Below, piece by piece: positions 36,023-45,226 of a stretch of 64,000 nucleotides of DNA. The stretch comes from Promethearchaeia archaeon (lineage in GTDB: Archaea > Asgardarchaeota > Lokiarchaeia > Sigyniarchaeales > SOKP01), in contig JAHQWG010000025.1 in NCBI GenBank assembly GCA_029856045.1, forward strand, positions 62,001 through 126,000, in the 5' to 3' direction. The notes under the pieces are model-generated. The model was given only the letters and a program-made list of their open reading frames with translations, did no database searches and had not been told where the DNA came from. The first letter of the stretch is position 1, and each line of letters starts with the position of its first letter. The position numbers were made by a program, and so were the translations under genes.

Positions 36023-37096
36023 TTATTCTATTGCTGTAATATCTCCCTCTTGTAGTATAACTCTAATTTTTTCAGCGTCTTTGAGAAATTCATTTCCTAA
36101 ACTATCATCACCCAATTCAACGCATAAATCTGCAATTTTTTCACAATATTCTAAAGCTTCTTCAAACCTTGAGTTTGAAAGTGCTGTTTCTGTCTTTTCT
36201 AGCATAACATCTCTTTCGAATAATGGTCTTAATAAAGGACTTACATCTCCACTTATTTCTAAGATATCTGCAATTATATTAATCATTTTTTCTCTATTAT
36301 TTGGATCAATGGCAACCATCTTGTAGGTTTTTGTACCTAAAATTTTTTCAATTTCTGCAACGGGAAGTGCTCCTGGTAAATCTTGCTTATTACCAATTAT
36401 AGCTGCATGAGTATTTGGTGCCTCATTTTTAATTAAGTCAAGAAAAAATCTACTTTTCTCCACATTTTCTATAGTAGAATCTGTAATTATCAGAACCCCA
36501 TCACTTCCTCTGATGAATTTATTCCATAAAAAGCTGAATTGTTCTTGGCCGGCAAAATCCCATAGTAGAAACTGCAATTTCCCAATTTTAATTGTTGATA
36601 CCTCTCCAGAGATAGTGGGTATATGTTCCGTTGGGATTTCTTCGGATCTAATTAACCTTGTAGTTGTAGTTTTTCCAACACCAGAAAATCCGACTAGAGA
36701 GATTTTTGGTTTTAAATTACGGTGTATTGCATCTAATGTTGGGTCAAATAAATTAAAAGTACTAGTATCAAATTGACCAGAAGTCATTATATCAGAGAAA
36801 AAAGTAAGAAATTCTTCTTTACATTTCAAAATCTGGCTTTCCAAGTTTTCAAATGATAGGGATAAACTACTTAAAAAGATTACTATTAATTTTAATTCTT
36901 TAGATGTTGTATAACATACTCTTGACTTATAATAATCGAAATAATTAGTTTTATCAGTGGATCCTTTAAAAGCTTCTTTATTTATTTGATCTAATAAACT
37001 ATTAAAGAGCTCTTGAGTGACTGTTTTTCCAAAATTGCGAAAGTATAATAAATTATTATCTTTATAGACATAAACTTGTCTTAAAATAAAAAACAC
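36023..37096 (-). CDS. Arf-like small GTPase with N-terminal longin-like domain and helical C-terminal extension
   Basis: A protein of 357 residues. Residues 1-125 look like a longin/roadblock-type domain (LRQVYVYKDNNLLYFRNFG, then KLIVIFLSSLSLSFEN). Residues 130-285 are a GTPase: P-loop GFSGVGKTT (136-144), a switch I threonine in HIPTISG, WDFAGQEQ (179-186) and NKQD (236-239); the usual SAK/CAT motif is replaced by VAIDP. Residues 300-350 form a helical, TPR-like hairpin (FEEALEYCEKIADLCVELG). The GTPase is closest to the Arf/SRbeta type, with no lipidation motif visible. The GTG start at 37096 is possible, but GGGTG there may be the ribosome-binding element, with ATT 37087 as the start. 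Such GTPases are an Asgard hallmark, with inferred roles in membrane or cytoskeletal regulation. Confidence 0.75.
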   Translation of the reverse strand: MFFILRQVYVYKDNNLLYFRNFGKTVTQELFNSLLDQINKEAFKGSTDKTNYFDYYKSRVCYTTSKELKLIVIFLSSLSLSFENLESQILKCKEEFLTFFSDIMTSGQFDTSTFNLFDPTLDAIHRNLKPKISLVGFSGVGKTTTTRLIRSEEIPTEHIPTISGEVSTIKIGKLQFLLWDFAGQEQFSFLWNKFIRGSDGVLIITDSTIENVEKSRFFLDLIKNEAPNTHAAIIGNKQDLPGALPVAEIEKILGTKTYKMVAIDPNNREKMINIIADILEISGDVSPLLRPLFERDVMLEKTETALSNSRFEEALEYCEKIADLCVELGDDSLGNEFLKDAEKIRVILQEGDITAIE

Positions 37097-37278
37097 CCTA
37101 TTGATATTAATAAGCTTATTAATGCAAATTTTTGCTTTCTTTATCTCATAATGAAAAATTTTAAATTTAAATTTATTTAATAAGGATTTTAATATATTAT
37201 CCCTTCAATTAAAATTAATATAAATAGAGGTTTCAAGTTTCGAAATCATTAAAAAAGATCTTAAAAGGAAGATGAATT

Positions 37279-39021
37279 TTGAGTGAAAAAGTATCACATG
37301 GTAAGATTTGGAATTTTAAATACACTAAGCATGTTCTTTTTTTGTATTTAATTTTTTCAATATCATTGTTTCTTTTAGAATTCTTTTTAACTAACCAAGT
37401 TGGTTGGAGTTTCTTTATCACTTATGCGGGCATTTTCTATATTGCGCCTTATACCAAGCACGGTATTGAAGACCTCTTTGATCAATTTCATATAAAAAAT
37501 AAATTCAGAAACGTATTGGTTCCTTGGATTCTATTTTTTCTTATATTTGTCTATTGCGCATTATTTTTTATATCAGGCCTTATACCTTTTACTATTTACG
37601 CAATCTATATAACTGCTATTGTAATTGTTTTTAATATTTTATTAACCATTAATTCACTTATCAGAATAGTTGCAGTTGGGTTTCATAGGAGAAAAATTGA
37701 TATATTCCCTATAAATAGAGTTGAATTTGCTGCAATGGAACATTTAAAAAATGGAAATCTAAGTTTCTCTGAATTAAAAAATAAAATAAAAGGAATATTT
37801 AATATTTTTATTCAAAATGTTTATTTTGATGATGAAACAGCAGCTTCTTCCATATATCTTTTGTGTGGTCTCCGTTTAGCTGACAGTAATGAAAAAAATG
37901 TCTCTTTAAACGAAAAAGGAAAAAAAAGTGTGAAAATTTGGGAAGATACTTTAAAGAATCAATTGGAAAGATTTAATAAAATTCTCAACAGCAACGCCGT
38001 GCTAATACGGTCTTTTATTGGGTTATTTCTCATTAGTTTGTTTAAGATTTTTTTTGGGTTATTCAATTCTGACTCGTTGTTTGCAGAAGGTTTTGAAAAT
38101 TTTCTTGATTGTGTAGCAGTTATTTTAATTGGAATTGGTATTAAATTTAAGAAAGAAAAATCTGTAAATATCATATTAGTCAGTTTGATGACATTTACTG
38201 GAATTTCTATTTTGATTAGTTCAATTGGATCACTTTTTAATCCTGAACCAATATCAGCTTCAATTATTATTATTATAATTTCGATTATTTCCATTTTTTT
38301 TAACACTTATTTACGCACATTAAAAAATTTTGTAGGGAAGAAAAATCGAAATTCTTCACTAGTAGCGAGTGCAATCGATAGTAGAGTGAATATTATGATT
38401 TCTATTGGTATTATTGTAGGTACTTTATTTTCTGACCTTGGAGCAAATTTAGATCCTCCTTTTACTCTTTTTTATTATTTGGATCCAATTATTGCAATTA
38501 TTGTCTGCTTTTTAATTTTTAAGGAGGTTGTTGAAATTATTAAAGAATTTATTACAGGTGAAGAGGAAGAGATAGAATTTGAGAGTTTTCAAATGAAATA
38601 TGAAGAAATTTTTGAAGAATATATTGTTAAATGGATTCTCTCCGTTTATAATGATGATCCAGAGATAAAACTAACTATCAGACAACTAAATGAATATTTT
38701 CAAAAATCTTTGAAAAAAGGTGAAGAAATTTATACAGAATTTTCCCACTTTGGTCTATATCTCTTTAAAGAAAAGGGAATACATTTTATTATTACAAAAC
38801 TAATTAAAAATGATCTATTAAATCAATCAGTTGAAAATTATCTCACTTTAACTGAAAAAGGAGTATTTTTATATGAAAATTTCTACTCTGGGGAATTATT
38901 AGAAGATGTTCAGGATCCTTTTGATTTCTTTTTTGATGACCATAGTGATACAGCTAAGGTAAAATATCGAAAAAAAAAAGTCATAGAAAATTTTGAAACC
39001 GTTAAAAAAGGAAAAAAATAA
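37279..39021 (+). CDS. Membrane fusion protein: CDF-like transporter domain flanked by winged-helix-like domains
   Basis: A protein of 580 residues from TTG 37279. Residues 20-145 contain about four membrane helices. Residues 160-235 resemble a winged helix (VEFAAMEHLKNGNLSFSELK, later NVSLNEKGKKSV). Residues 245-435 read like a cation diffusion facilitator core: SDSLFAEGFENFLD in helix 2 and SSLVASAIDSRVNI in helix 5 align with the CDF metal motifs, but the usual Asp/His ligands are partly changed (D-to-E, H-to-E, H-to-D, D-to-N). Residues 450-550 form a second winged-helix-like unit (IKLTIRQLNEYFQKSLKKGE, VENYLTLTEKGVFL). Metal transport or sensing is inference. The fusion is unusual. Confidence 0.5.
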   Translation: MSEKVSHGKIWNFKYTKHVLFLYLIFSISLFLLEFFLTNQVGWSFFITYAGIFYIAPYTKHGIEDLFDQFHIKNKFRNVLVPWILFFLIFVYCALFFISGLIPFTIYAIYITAIVIVFNILLTINSLIRIVAVGFHRRKIDIFPINRVEFAAMEHLKNGNLSFSELKNKIKGIFNIFIQNVYFDDETAASSIYLLCGLRLADSNEKNVSLNEKGKKSVKIWEDTLKNQLERFNKILNSNAVLIRSFIGLFLISLFKIFFGLFNSDSLFAEGFENFLDCVAVILIGIGIKFKKEKSVNIILVSLMTFTGISILISSIGSLFNPEPISASIIIIIISIISIFFNTYLRTLKNFVGKKNRNSSLVASAIDSRVNIMISIGIIVGTLFSDLGANLDPPFTLFYYLDPIIAIIVCFLIFKEVVEIIKEFITGEEEEIEFESFQMKYEEIFEEYIVKWILSVYNDDPEIKLTIRQLNEYFQKSLKKGEEIYTEFSHFGLYLFKEKGIHFIITKLIKNDLLNQSVENYLTLTEKGVFLYENFYSGELLEDVQDPFDFFFDDHSDTAKVKYRKKKVIENFETVKKGKK

Positions 39022-39038
39022 AAAAATTGAAAAATATT

Positions 39039-39974
39039 CTACATTTTTACTAATTGTCCAATTGAATCCATCATAGTCTGTTGTTTAGGTAGTCCTTTCA
39101 TTAATTCGGATTGTACTCTTTCGACTAATTGTTGTGGAGTCCATACTTGATTATTATTTTCAATTTTATTAACAGTATGCCATCCTCTGAAAACATAAAC
39201 TTTATCTCCTACTACCCTAAAAACTTCTCCAGTAATTTTTTTTGCAGCATCAGATGCTAAAAAGACGACCATAGGTGCAACATTACGAGGATTAAAAATA
39301 TCAAAGCCAGTTTCATCCATTTTTTTCATAATAGGAGCAGTTTGCGGAGTTGCCTCTACTGTTAATCGTGTTCGAGCCACTGGAACAATACAATTAACGG
39401 TTGAATATTTTCTTAATTCACCAGCTAGGATAATTGTCATTGCAGCAATTCCCGCTTTTGCAGCGCCATAATTTGATTGTCCTAAATTACCTAATAACCC
39501 AGCATCACTTGCAGTATTAATAATTCGCCCTTGAAAATTTGGATTAGTTTTTCCTGTTTGTCTGTAATATGCTGATGTATGACGACACATATTAAAAGTC
39601 CCTTTTAAATGAACAGCAATTACTGCATCAAATTCTGCTTCAGTCATATTGAAAATCATACGATCTCTAAGTATTCCTGCATTATTTATAACTATGTCTA
39701 GACCTCCTAATTCATCAATAGCTTGTTTTATCATTCCTCCTGTTTTCTGAAAATCAGTTACGGAATCATAATTAGCAACAGCATTGACTCCAAGAGCTTT
39801 TACTTCTTTCACAACATCATCAGCAACTTTACCTTCCCCTGATCCATCAGTAGAAGCACCCAAATCATTTATTAACAAATTACATCCTTCTTTTGCCATA
39901 AGTAATGCTTCTTCACGACCTAAACCTCTTCCAGCACCAGTTATAATTGCAACCTTTCCATCTAACATTCCCAT
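39039..39974 (-). CDS. SDR-family 3-hydroxyacyl-CoA dehydrogenase-like oxidoreductase
   Basis: A protein of 311 residues. It has the cofactor motif TGAGRGLGREEALLMA (12-27), NNAG (97-100), and the catalytic Ser156, Tyr169 and Lys173 (NTASDAGLLGNLGQSNYGAAK). The IINDLG-type second strand (LLINDLGAS) and the C-terminal region YVFRGWHTVNKIENNNQVWT match the (3R)-hydroxyacyl-CoA dehydrogenase domain of multifunctional enzyme type 2. It would pair stereochemically with the MaoC (R)-hydratases encoded at 5.4-7 kb, while the 3HCDH trio handles (S)-isomers. Its 3' end faces the CDF-like fusion gene, with 17 bases between the stops. Confidence 0.85.
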   Translation of the reverse strand: MGMLDGKVAIITGAGRGLGREEALLMAKEGCNLLINDLGASTDGSGEGKVADDVVKEVKALGVNAVANYDSVTDFQKTGGMIKQAIDELGGLDIVINNAGILRDRMIFNMTEAEFDAVIAVHLKGTFNMCRHTSAYYRQTGKTNPNFQGRIINTASDAGLLGNLGQSNYGAAKAGIAAMTIILAGELRKYSTVNCIVPVARTRLTVEATPQTAPIMKKMDETGFDIFNPRNVAPMVVFLASDAAKKITGEVFRVVGDKVYVFRGWHTVNKIENNNQVWTPQQLVERVQSELMKGLPKQQTMMDSIGQLVKM

Positions 39975-40109
39975 ATTTCTATATCACTCTTATTAAGTAT
40001 TTAAAAACTCTTTTTTGTTATATTTAAACAATTTGATGGAAATTATTTATTTCTTATCAAACGGTTTAATATTTTTTAAAAAATCGAATAAAATTTACAA
40101 ATTAAAAAC

Positions 40110-40835
40110 TCATAAAATCTCTTTATTTGCTTTTTTAATCCCGAAGATTAATTCCTTATTCTTCTCTATATAATTATGACCAAAACCCTTAATCTTATTA
40201 AGAGGTCCCTCAATTCCTTTTGGATTGCCGGTTCTGGTATATATAATAAATGACTGTTTAATTGCTTTTAGAACATTATATGGAGTTTTGAAATGATCAA
40301 TCAATTGAACTGCTTTTTTTGGACCAGTATCAAAAAGTCCTTCAATAATAAAAGACATTCTTTCTTCAATAGATAAACCTTTGGGCGCTTTTCGAGAGAT
40401 AATTGGTGCTTTATCTTCTATTTGTTCCCTTATTGCAATTCTTTCAATCACGATTGCAGTATCATCAATATTTCTGGTTGGGATTACACTGATTCCTAGC
40501 TTATATGAAACATATGCTAATGCACCATAAATTGAGCTTATTTTCATTCCAGTATTATCAAAAACCTCGTCATTTAAGCCTTCAATTATAAGAATTGGTG
40601 TGGAATATGTATCTTTTAACCGTAAAAGTTGCTCAAACAAGCGATTATCCATAATTGATACCACAAAATCAAAACCAGTCTTACGTTCTATGGCAATTTC
40701 ATTAGTGATAATAATATCTGCAACATCTAATTGCTTAGTTTGGAGTAATATTTGATCCTTCTTTTTAGAAAATATATCTATCAATTTCCTTTCGCGATTA
40801 TCTAAAATAATTTGGAGGAGATTATTTGAAGCCAA
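40110..40835 (-). CDS. xpf: XPF/ERCC4-type structure-specific endonuclease, short form
   Basis: A protein of 241 residues from TTG 40835. That codon is preceded by AGGTGT with six bases spacing; a longer TTG start at 40892 adds unconserved residues. Residues 6-130 are the ERCC4 nuclease: LDNRERKLIDIF, QLDVADIIITNEIAIERKT (active site D and ERK), then MDNRLFEQLLRLKD. Residues 160-235 hold two helix-hairpin-helix motifs (LFDTGPKKAVQLIDHF, LNKIKGFGHNYI). It lacks the helicase of euryarchaeal Hef, like crenarchaeal XPF, which needs PCNA. It cleaves 3'-flap and fork structures in repair. It is the last gene of a minus-strand run after the hexapeptide genes. Confidence 0.85.
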   Translation of the reverse strand: MASNNLLQIILDNRERKLIDIFSKKKDQILLQTKQLDVADIIITNEIAIERKTGFDFVVSIMDNRLFEQLLRLKDTYSTPILIIEGLNDEVFDNTGMKISSIYGALAYVSYKLGISVIPTRNIDDTAIVIERIAIREQIEDKAPIISRKAPKGLSIEERMSFIIEGLFDTGPKKAVQLIDHFKTPYNVLKAIKQSFIIYTRTGNPKGIEGPLNKIKGFGHNYIEKNKELIFGIKKANKEIL

Positions 40836-40904
40836 TTTAATACACCTTGAAAAAATAAATGATTTTTGATTTAAATAAGCAATGACTGACAAAATTTTTT
40901 TATT

Positions 40905-41723
40905 CTATTCGATGGAACCTTTAAATTCAACTCGTTCTCCCGTGTCAACTATTCTTCTAACTCTTTGTACATTTACTTCACGCATTTCTGTATTATTTTT
41001 AAATTTTCGAGCAGGTTGGCCAATATAAGTCCAGTCTTTTTCTAACCTTTGTCCTATATTAGTCATTGCCCAAACACCAAGAACAGAACCCTTTTCCATA
41101 ACAGTTCCAGGAGAAACAACCGCATAACCTCCTATTATGCAATGATCTCCAATTATTACCTTTTTAAGAAGCATATAATCTCCAATAACATTACTAGAAA
41201 GAATTATAGCACCCTGTCCAACCATAATATTTTTTCCAAATTCTATAAACTCACTATCTACCCATCCATCAAATAAAGTGGATTTAAAATCAGCCTTCAT
41301 TCCACAAATCTTAAACGCGAGGTTTGTGATCCATGGGACCGGGAAAGAATTCCATACATAAAAAATAAATTTTTTAATAGTTGCACGAAAGCAATAGTAA
41401 AAATAATCTTTATCCTTTAGATCAATTTTGAAGATTCCTTCTTTTGGTTTATGGATTAAATCTAGAAGAATTAAAAGAAGTTTTCCTACTCCTAAATTAA
41501 TAAGCAAAAAACAAAAATACCAAGCTAAAATATCGATTGGTAATCTAATAATCATAAGGTTAAAAACTGTACTTCTCAAAACGTTACTATAGAAAGTAAA
41601 AAAAAGATATATTGTGGGAGAAAGGGCAATAAAAATCAAAAAAACATAAATTATACTAAATCTTTTCGCGATCGGAGGGCTTGTTGTAATAGGAACCTCG
41701 TCAGAATTGTAATTAATCTCCAA
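40905..41723 (-). CDS. Membrane-anchored hexapeptide-repeat (left-handed beta-helix) transferase-like protein
   Basis: A protein of 272 residues. Two membrane helices (residues 22-50 and 60-85) precede the motif LIHKPKEGIFKIDLKDKDY, an amphipathic FPVPWITNL segment and a left-handed beta-helix of hexapeptide repeats (residues 140-230; GKNIMVGQGAIILSSNVIG, VIIGDHCIIGGYAVVSPGTV). The plan resembles the C-terminal membrane/hexapeptide module of Pls-type peptide synthetases and capsule acyltransferases. The TTG start at 41723 lies within the end of the upstream gene and is preceded by AGGAGGAA with six bases spacing. It is translationally coupled to its double-module relative. An acyl- or aminoacyl-transferase role is inference. 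Confidence 0.6.
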   Translation of the reverse strand: MEINYNSDEVPITTSPPIAKRFSIIYVFLIFIALSPTIYLFFTFYSNVLRSTVFNLMIIRLPIDILAWYFCFLLINLGVGKLLLILLDLIHKPKEGIFKIDLKDKDYFYYCFRATIKKFIFYVWNSFPVPWITNLAFKICGMKADFKSTLFDGWVDSEFIEFGKNIMVGQGAIILSSNVIGDYMLLKKVIIGDHCIIGGYAVVSPGTVMEKGSVLGVWAMTNIGQRLEKDWTYIGQPARKFKNNTEMREVNVQRVRRIVDTGERVEFKGSIE

Positions 41724-43320
41724 TATCTATTCCTCCTAAATATTTTTTTAATTCTTCTTTAGTAATTCTTTTTAATGGAAAACCAGCATAATAACCATTA
41801 TCACCTAATTTATCTAATTTTACAGTAGCACTCATGGGTAATAATGTGGAATATTCGCCAATCTCTGTTCCTGGGAAACCTCCACAGTAGACAGATAATA
41901 CGGAATTATTACCAATTTTTACTCCGAAAAATGTTATATTTTCCTCTCCGAAAAAACCATCAACAAGATGATTGGTTAGATAACAAAATTGACCAAAATA
42001 ACAATTTTCCCCAGTATTTAAAAACTCCTTAGTAATAAATTGGTCTTCGAAAGTTGTTCTTTTTCCTATTTTATTAGCACCTATAAAATTTAACGCCAAA
42101 TTAGTTAGCCAAGGAAATGGACTTTTTGAAAATGCTAATGTTGGATATTTTAATAGGAAGGAACGATGATGATAGAAATTTAATTCTCTTGACTCAAAAT
42201 TCCTATCTAATACTCCTTGTCTTGAGGGAGAAAGTTTCTCACTCCACTTATATAATAATTTTGTGAATAATGCCACAAAAAATAGATGCAATAAATACAA
42301 GCCCATAAGAACAAGTGGCGTAATTAATAATAAAAATTGTGAGAATAAATTTGTAAAATTAATGCACCCAAAAGGTGTGCTAAAAAGATAAGGTATCAAA
42401 ACTTCGTACAGAAAGATAAAAAATGGAATTGCAGGAATTAAAAATGACCCGCCAACATTTAAAATAATAACTGGAATGTAAATATGGAATTGTACTCTAA
42501 CATGGGGTTTATCTTCTTTCTTTAAATTATTGGTTTGTTGTCGAATATTTGATTTATCATAAATTGATGTTTCTACATGAACATTTTGATATATCTCTTT
42601 ACTATCGCTTTTTTCAAATAATATTACCTTAAGATTATCAATTTTTTCATTAACGTTATAATCCCCAATTTTTATTGCTGGAGTTCCTTTATAAACACAG
42701 CCAGATTCTAAGACTTGATTTATATGGGTTGAAGATACCGCATTTAAAATGGTACCCTTACCAAATTTTGTTCCAGGCGCAACCAAGGAATGAGCACCAA
42801 TTATTGAATCATCTTCAATGATTGTTTTTTGAATAATCAAATAATTATCAATAATTATCGCACCCATTACGACACTTCCTACACCAACAATCACATTTTT
42901 CCCAAATTCAATGAATTCGCAATCAATCCATCCTTCAAACATGTAGTTACCTGAATTTGTTTTTACACCAAACACTTTAAATAAAAGGTTATCCAAATAT
43001 GGCATAGGAAAGTTATGAGTTATCCAAACAGGCCATTTTTTAATAAGCCCTCTTAGACACCAATAGATATAATCTTTATCATCTTTACTTCTTTTAAACA
43101 CACCTTCTTTTGGCTTGTGAATTAAATTAACAACTAAAAGAAATATTTTTGCGATAAATATTGATGAGAAAACTATAATTAAATAACAAAATAAGAGTTC
43201 TAATGGAAAGAGAAGGTAAAAAATAATAGTTATGGGATTTGCAAAATTACTCAAAAAAATCCAAAAACTAATTAAAGCCGGGTAAAAGCTTAGAGTTATA
43301 ATACTTAAATGAATTAGCAC
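41713..43320 (-). CDS. Two-module membrane hexapeptide-repeat transferase-like protein
   Basis: A protein of 535 residues built from two copies of the module seen in the downstream gene. Copy 1 (residues 1-225) has two membrane helices, LVVNLIHKPKEGVFKR, FPMPYLDNL and a beta-helix (GKNVIVGVGSVVMGAIIID). Copy 2 (residues 275-530) has PSRQGVLDRNFESRELNFYH, FPWLTNLALNFIG and a more divergent beta-helix. The GTG start at 43320 is the first standard codon, but coding-like sequence continues upstream to 43389 (ISIPASLRVGPFTSNILPY), and the KKRF segment just before GTG aligns with the N-terminus of the downstream copy (PPIAKRF). The true start may therefore be near-cognate ATC 43389. Catalytic residues were not identified. 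Confidence 0.6.
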   Translation of the reverse strand: MLIHLSIITLSFYPALISFWIFLSNFANPITIIFYLLFPLELLFCYLIIVFSSIFIAKIFLLVVNLIHKPKEGVFKRSKDDKDYIYWCLRGLIKKWPVWITHNFPMPYLDNLLFKVFGVKTNSGNYMFEGWIDCEFIEFGKNVIVGVGSVVMGAIIIDNYLIIQKTIIEDDSIIGAHSLVAPGTKFGKGTILNAVSSTHINQVLESGCVYKGTPAIKIGDYNVNEKIDNLKVILFEKSDSKEIYQNVHVETSIYDKSNIRQQTNNLKKEDKPHVRVQFHIYIPVIILNVGGSFLIPAIPFFIFLYEVLIPYLFSTPFGCINFTNLFSQFLLLITPLVLMGLYLLHLFFVALFTKLLYKWSEKLSPSRQGVLDRNFESRELNFYHHRSFLLKYPTLAFSKSPFPWLTNLALNFIGANKIGKRTTFEDQFITKEFLNTGENCYFGQFCYLTNHLVDGFFGEENITFFGVKIGNNSVLSVYCGGFPGTEIGEYSTLLPMSATVKLDKLGDNGYYAGFPLKRITKEELKKYLGGIDIGD

Positions 43321-43520
43321 AAATCTTTTCTTATATGGTAAAATATTTGAAGTAAATGGTCCAACTCTTAGTGAAGCCGGGATTGAGATTTATTTTTCAC
43401 TTCTTCTTATTTGCAAAATTATTGGATAAATTATATAATCATTATAATATGTTTAAAATTTATTAATCTTCCTTAAATTCATATTTGAATTGAATAAAAC
43501 GCTATAATGGTTAGAAATTA

Positions 43521-45065
43521 TTAAAGATCTATGCAATTAAAGCATAAATCCATAGAATGAACGATTAAAGGAAAATCCTTTAGATCACAATTAGGCAAAA
43601 TAAAATTTTTTAAAGCAAAAAAATTATTCATAGAGGGAGTTTGTATAGAAACACTTCCTAAATTATCCTTTCCTGGACGATCTGAAGTCTTTAAGATATA
43701 GACCAATTCTCCTTGAGGAGCTTCTACAACAGAAATTCCAATTTCATCAGCATATAATTTGATATTTGCCAGATCAATAACCTCAATTTTTTCAGTATTA
43801 TTTTTTAGATAATCTATAGCCCCTTTAATAATAGAAACAGAATTTTTTAATTCCCATAACCTAACCTGAATGCGAGAATAAGCATCTCCTCCATTAAATG
43901 TTACAACTTCCCATTTGCCGATTATATCTTCATCTAGATAGGAATTATATGGAGAGAAATAGCGAACATCGTAGATCTGACCCGCTGCTCGAATATTTGG
44001 TCCAATAATTCCTGATTCTGGAACATTCTCTTCTATTAATGTACCTAAATCCTTAAATCGTTTTTTAAGATTAGAATTATAGATTCTGTTATGCAAAATT
44101 TCAAATAATGATGAGTCAATTTCCTCGATAGCTTCTCGCAAATCCTCTAATGAATGCCAGGATATATCTTTCACATATCCTATATAATTTAATTCTTCAA
44201 AATATCTTGTGCCTAATTCTTTTTCTAAAAAACTAAGAAAATCCAGAACTTTATTAAGAAGATTATGATATTCCTTAAAATTATAGGTTAAATACATTAA
44301 ATTTACAAACCAAAATATGTGATTTATTATTCTCTCTATTTCACAATAAATGGTTCGAATCATTTTAACCCGATTTGATACTGAAACATTAATTATCGAT
44401 TCCATTGCTAAAGAATAAGCTAAACTGTGATGGAATGAGCTAGTTGAGCATATTTTTTCTATAAGTTGTAGATTTTCTTTACCCCAATTCTTATATTTCA
44501 ACAATGGGATAATTCCTCTATATAGCCAACCTGTTTTAAAATTTACAGACTTTATAATATTTTTGTCTAAATTAAAATAAAAATAGTTATCTGTAAGGTG
44601 AATTCTATTAAAAACACCTTGAGAAAGAATATTTTTTGCAGAATGTGCTGGGAATAATTTAATTGGAAGATTAGGCAAAATTTCTTCAAGTTCTTCTTTA
44701 AAATATAAAAATTTGATCCCATATCTTTTAGATATTTCATCTTCATAACTTTCTACCTGAGGATAAGCAACCCTCACTGAGTCAATTTCGTTGGAATCTT
44801 TATCCACTTCAGTAAATACAAAGAGATATTGATTATCTGGAATATATTCGTTAAAATATTCATAAATTACTTCATATTTATTTTTAAAATCATTTATTAG
44901 TATATTTTTTAAATTAACCGATTTTTCACCGAAAAAAAATGCAATATCTCTAACACGGGATTTATTAATATAAAAAACATTTTCAAAATTACGAGTAGGT
45001 TGGTCTTTTAACTCATTCCCAAGATAATTTTTAAATTCTTTTAATAAATTAGTGTAAATTTGCAT
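43521..45065 (-). CDS. [NiFe]-hydrogenase/NuoCD-like large subunit with an incomplete metal site
   Basis: A protein of 514 residues fusing a NuoC-like 30-kDa domain (about residues 1-165; VRVAYPQVESYEDEISKRYG) to a NuoD/hydrogenase large-subunit domain, as in HycE of formate hydrogenlyase. The first NiFe motif, normally CGICS, reads ICSTSSFHHSLAYSLA: Cys206 is kept and the second cysteine is Ser209. The C-terminal motif DLCFNC keeps Cys508 and Cys511, and the protein ends three residues later, so there is no maturation peptide to remove. No small subunit, ferredoxin or antiporter-like subunits are adjacent. It may be a member of a hydrogenase-related (Ehr-like) group that does not bind Ni-Fe, or an orphan. 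Confidence 0.65.
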   Translation of the reverse strand: MQIYTNLLKEFKNYLGNELKDQPTRNFENVFYINKSRVRDIAFFFGEKSVNLKNILINDFKNKYEVIYEYFNEYIPDNQYLFVFTEVDKDSNEIDSVRVAYPQVESYEDEISKRYGIKFLYFKEELEEILPNLPIKLFPAHSAKNILSQGVFNRIHLTDNYFYFNLDKNIIKSVNFKTGWLYRGIIPLLKYKNWGKENLQLIEKICSTSSFHHSLAYSLAMESIINVSVSNRVKMIRTIYCEIERIINHIFWFVNLMYLTYNFKEYHNLLNKVLDFLSFLEKELGTRYFEELNYIGYVKDISWHSLEDLREAIEEIDSSLFEILHNRIYNSNLKKRFKDLGTLIEENVPESGIIGPNIRAAGQIYDVRYFSPYNSYLDEDIIGKWEVVTFNGGDAYSRIQVRLWELKNSVSIIKGAIDYLKNNTEKIEVIDLANIKLYADEIGISVVEAPQGELVYILKTSDRPGKDNLGSVSIQTPSMNNFFALKNFILPNCDLKDFPLIVHSMDLCFNCIDL

Positions 45066-45226
45066 TATTTTCTAATAACTATTTATTTTTCCATATTTAA
45101 ATAGTTTTGAATGATTTTTATTTTCTAAGGGAATATTAGAATTTTTGAAATTTAGTAATACTCATCCCTCTCAATAAAGTAGGAAAAAAAGTGAAAAAAA
45201 ATTGAATTTCATATTTTTTAAAAAAT

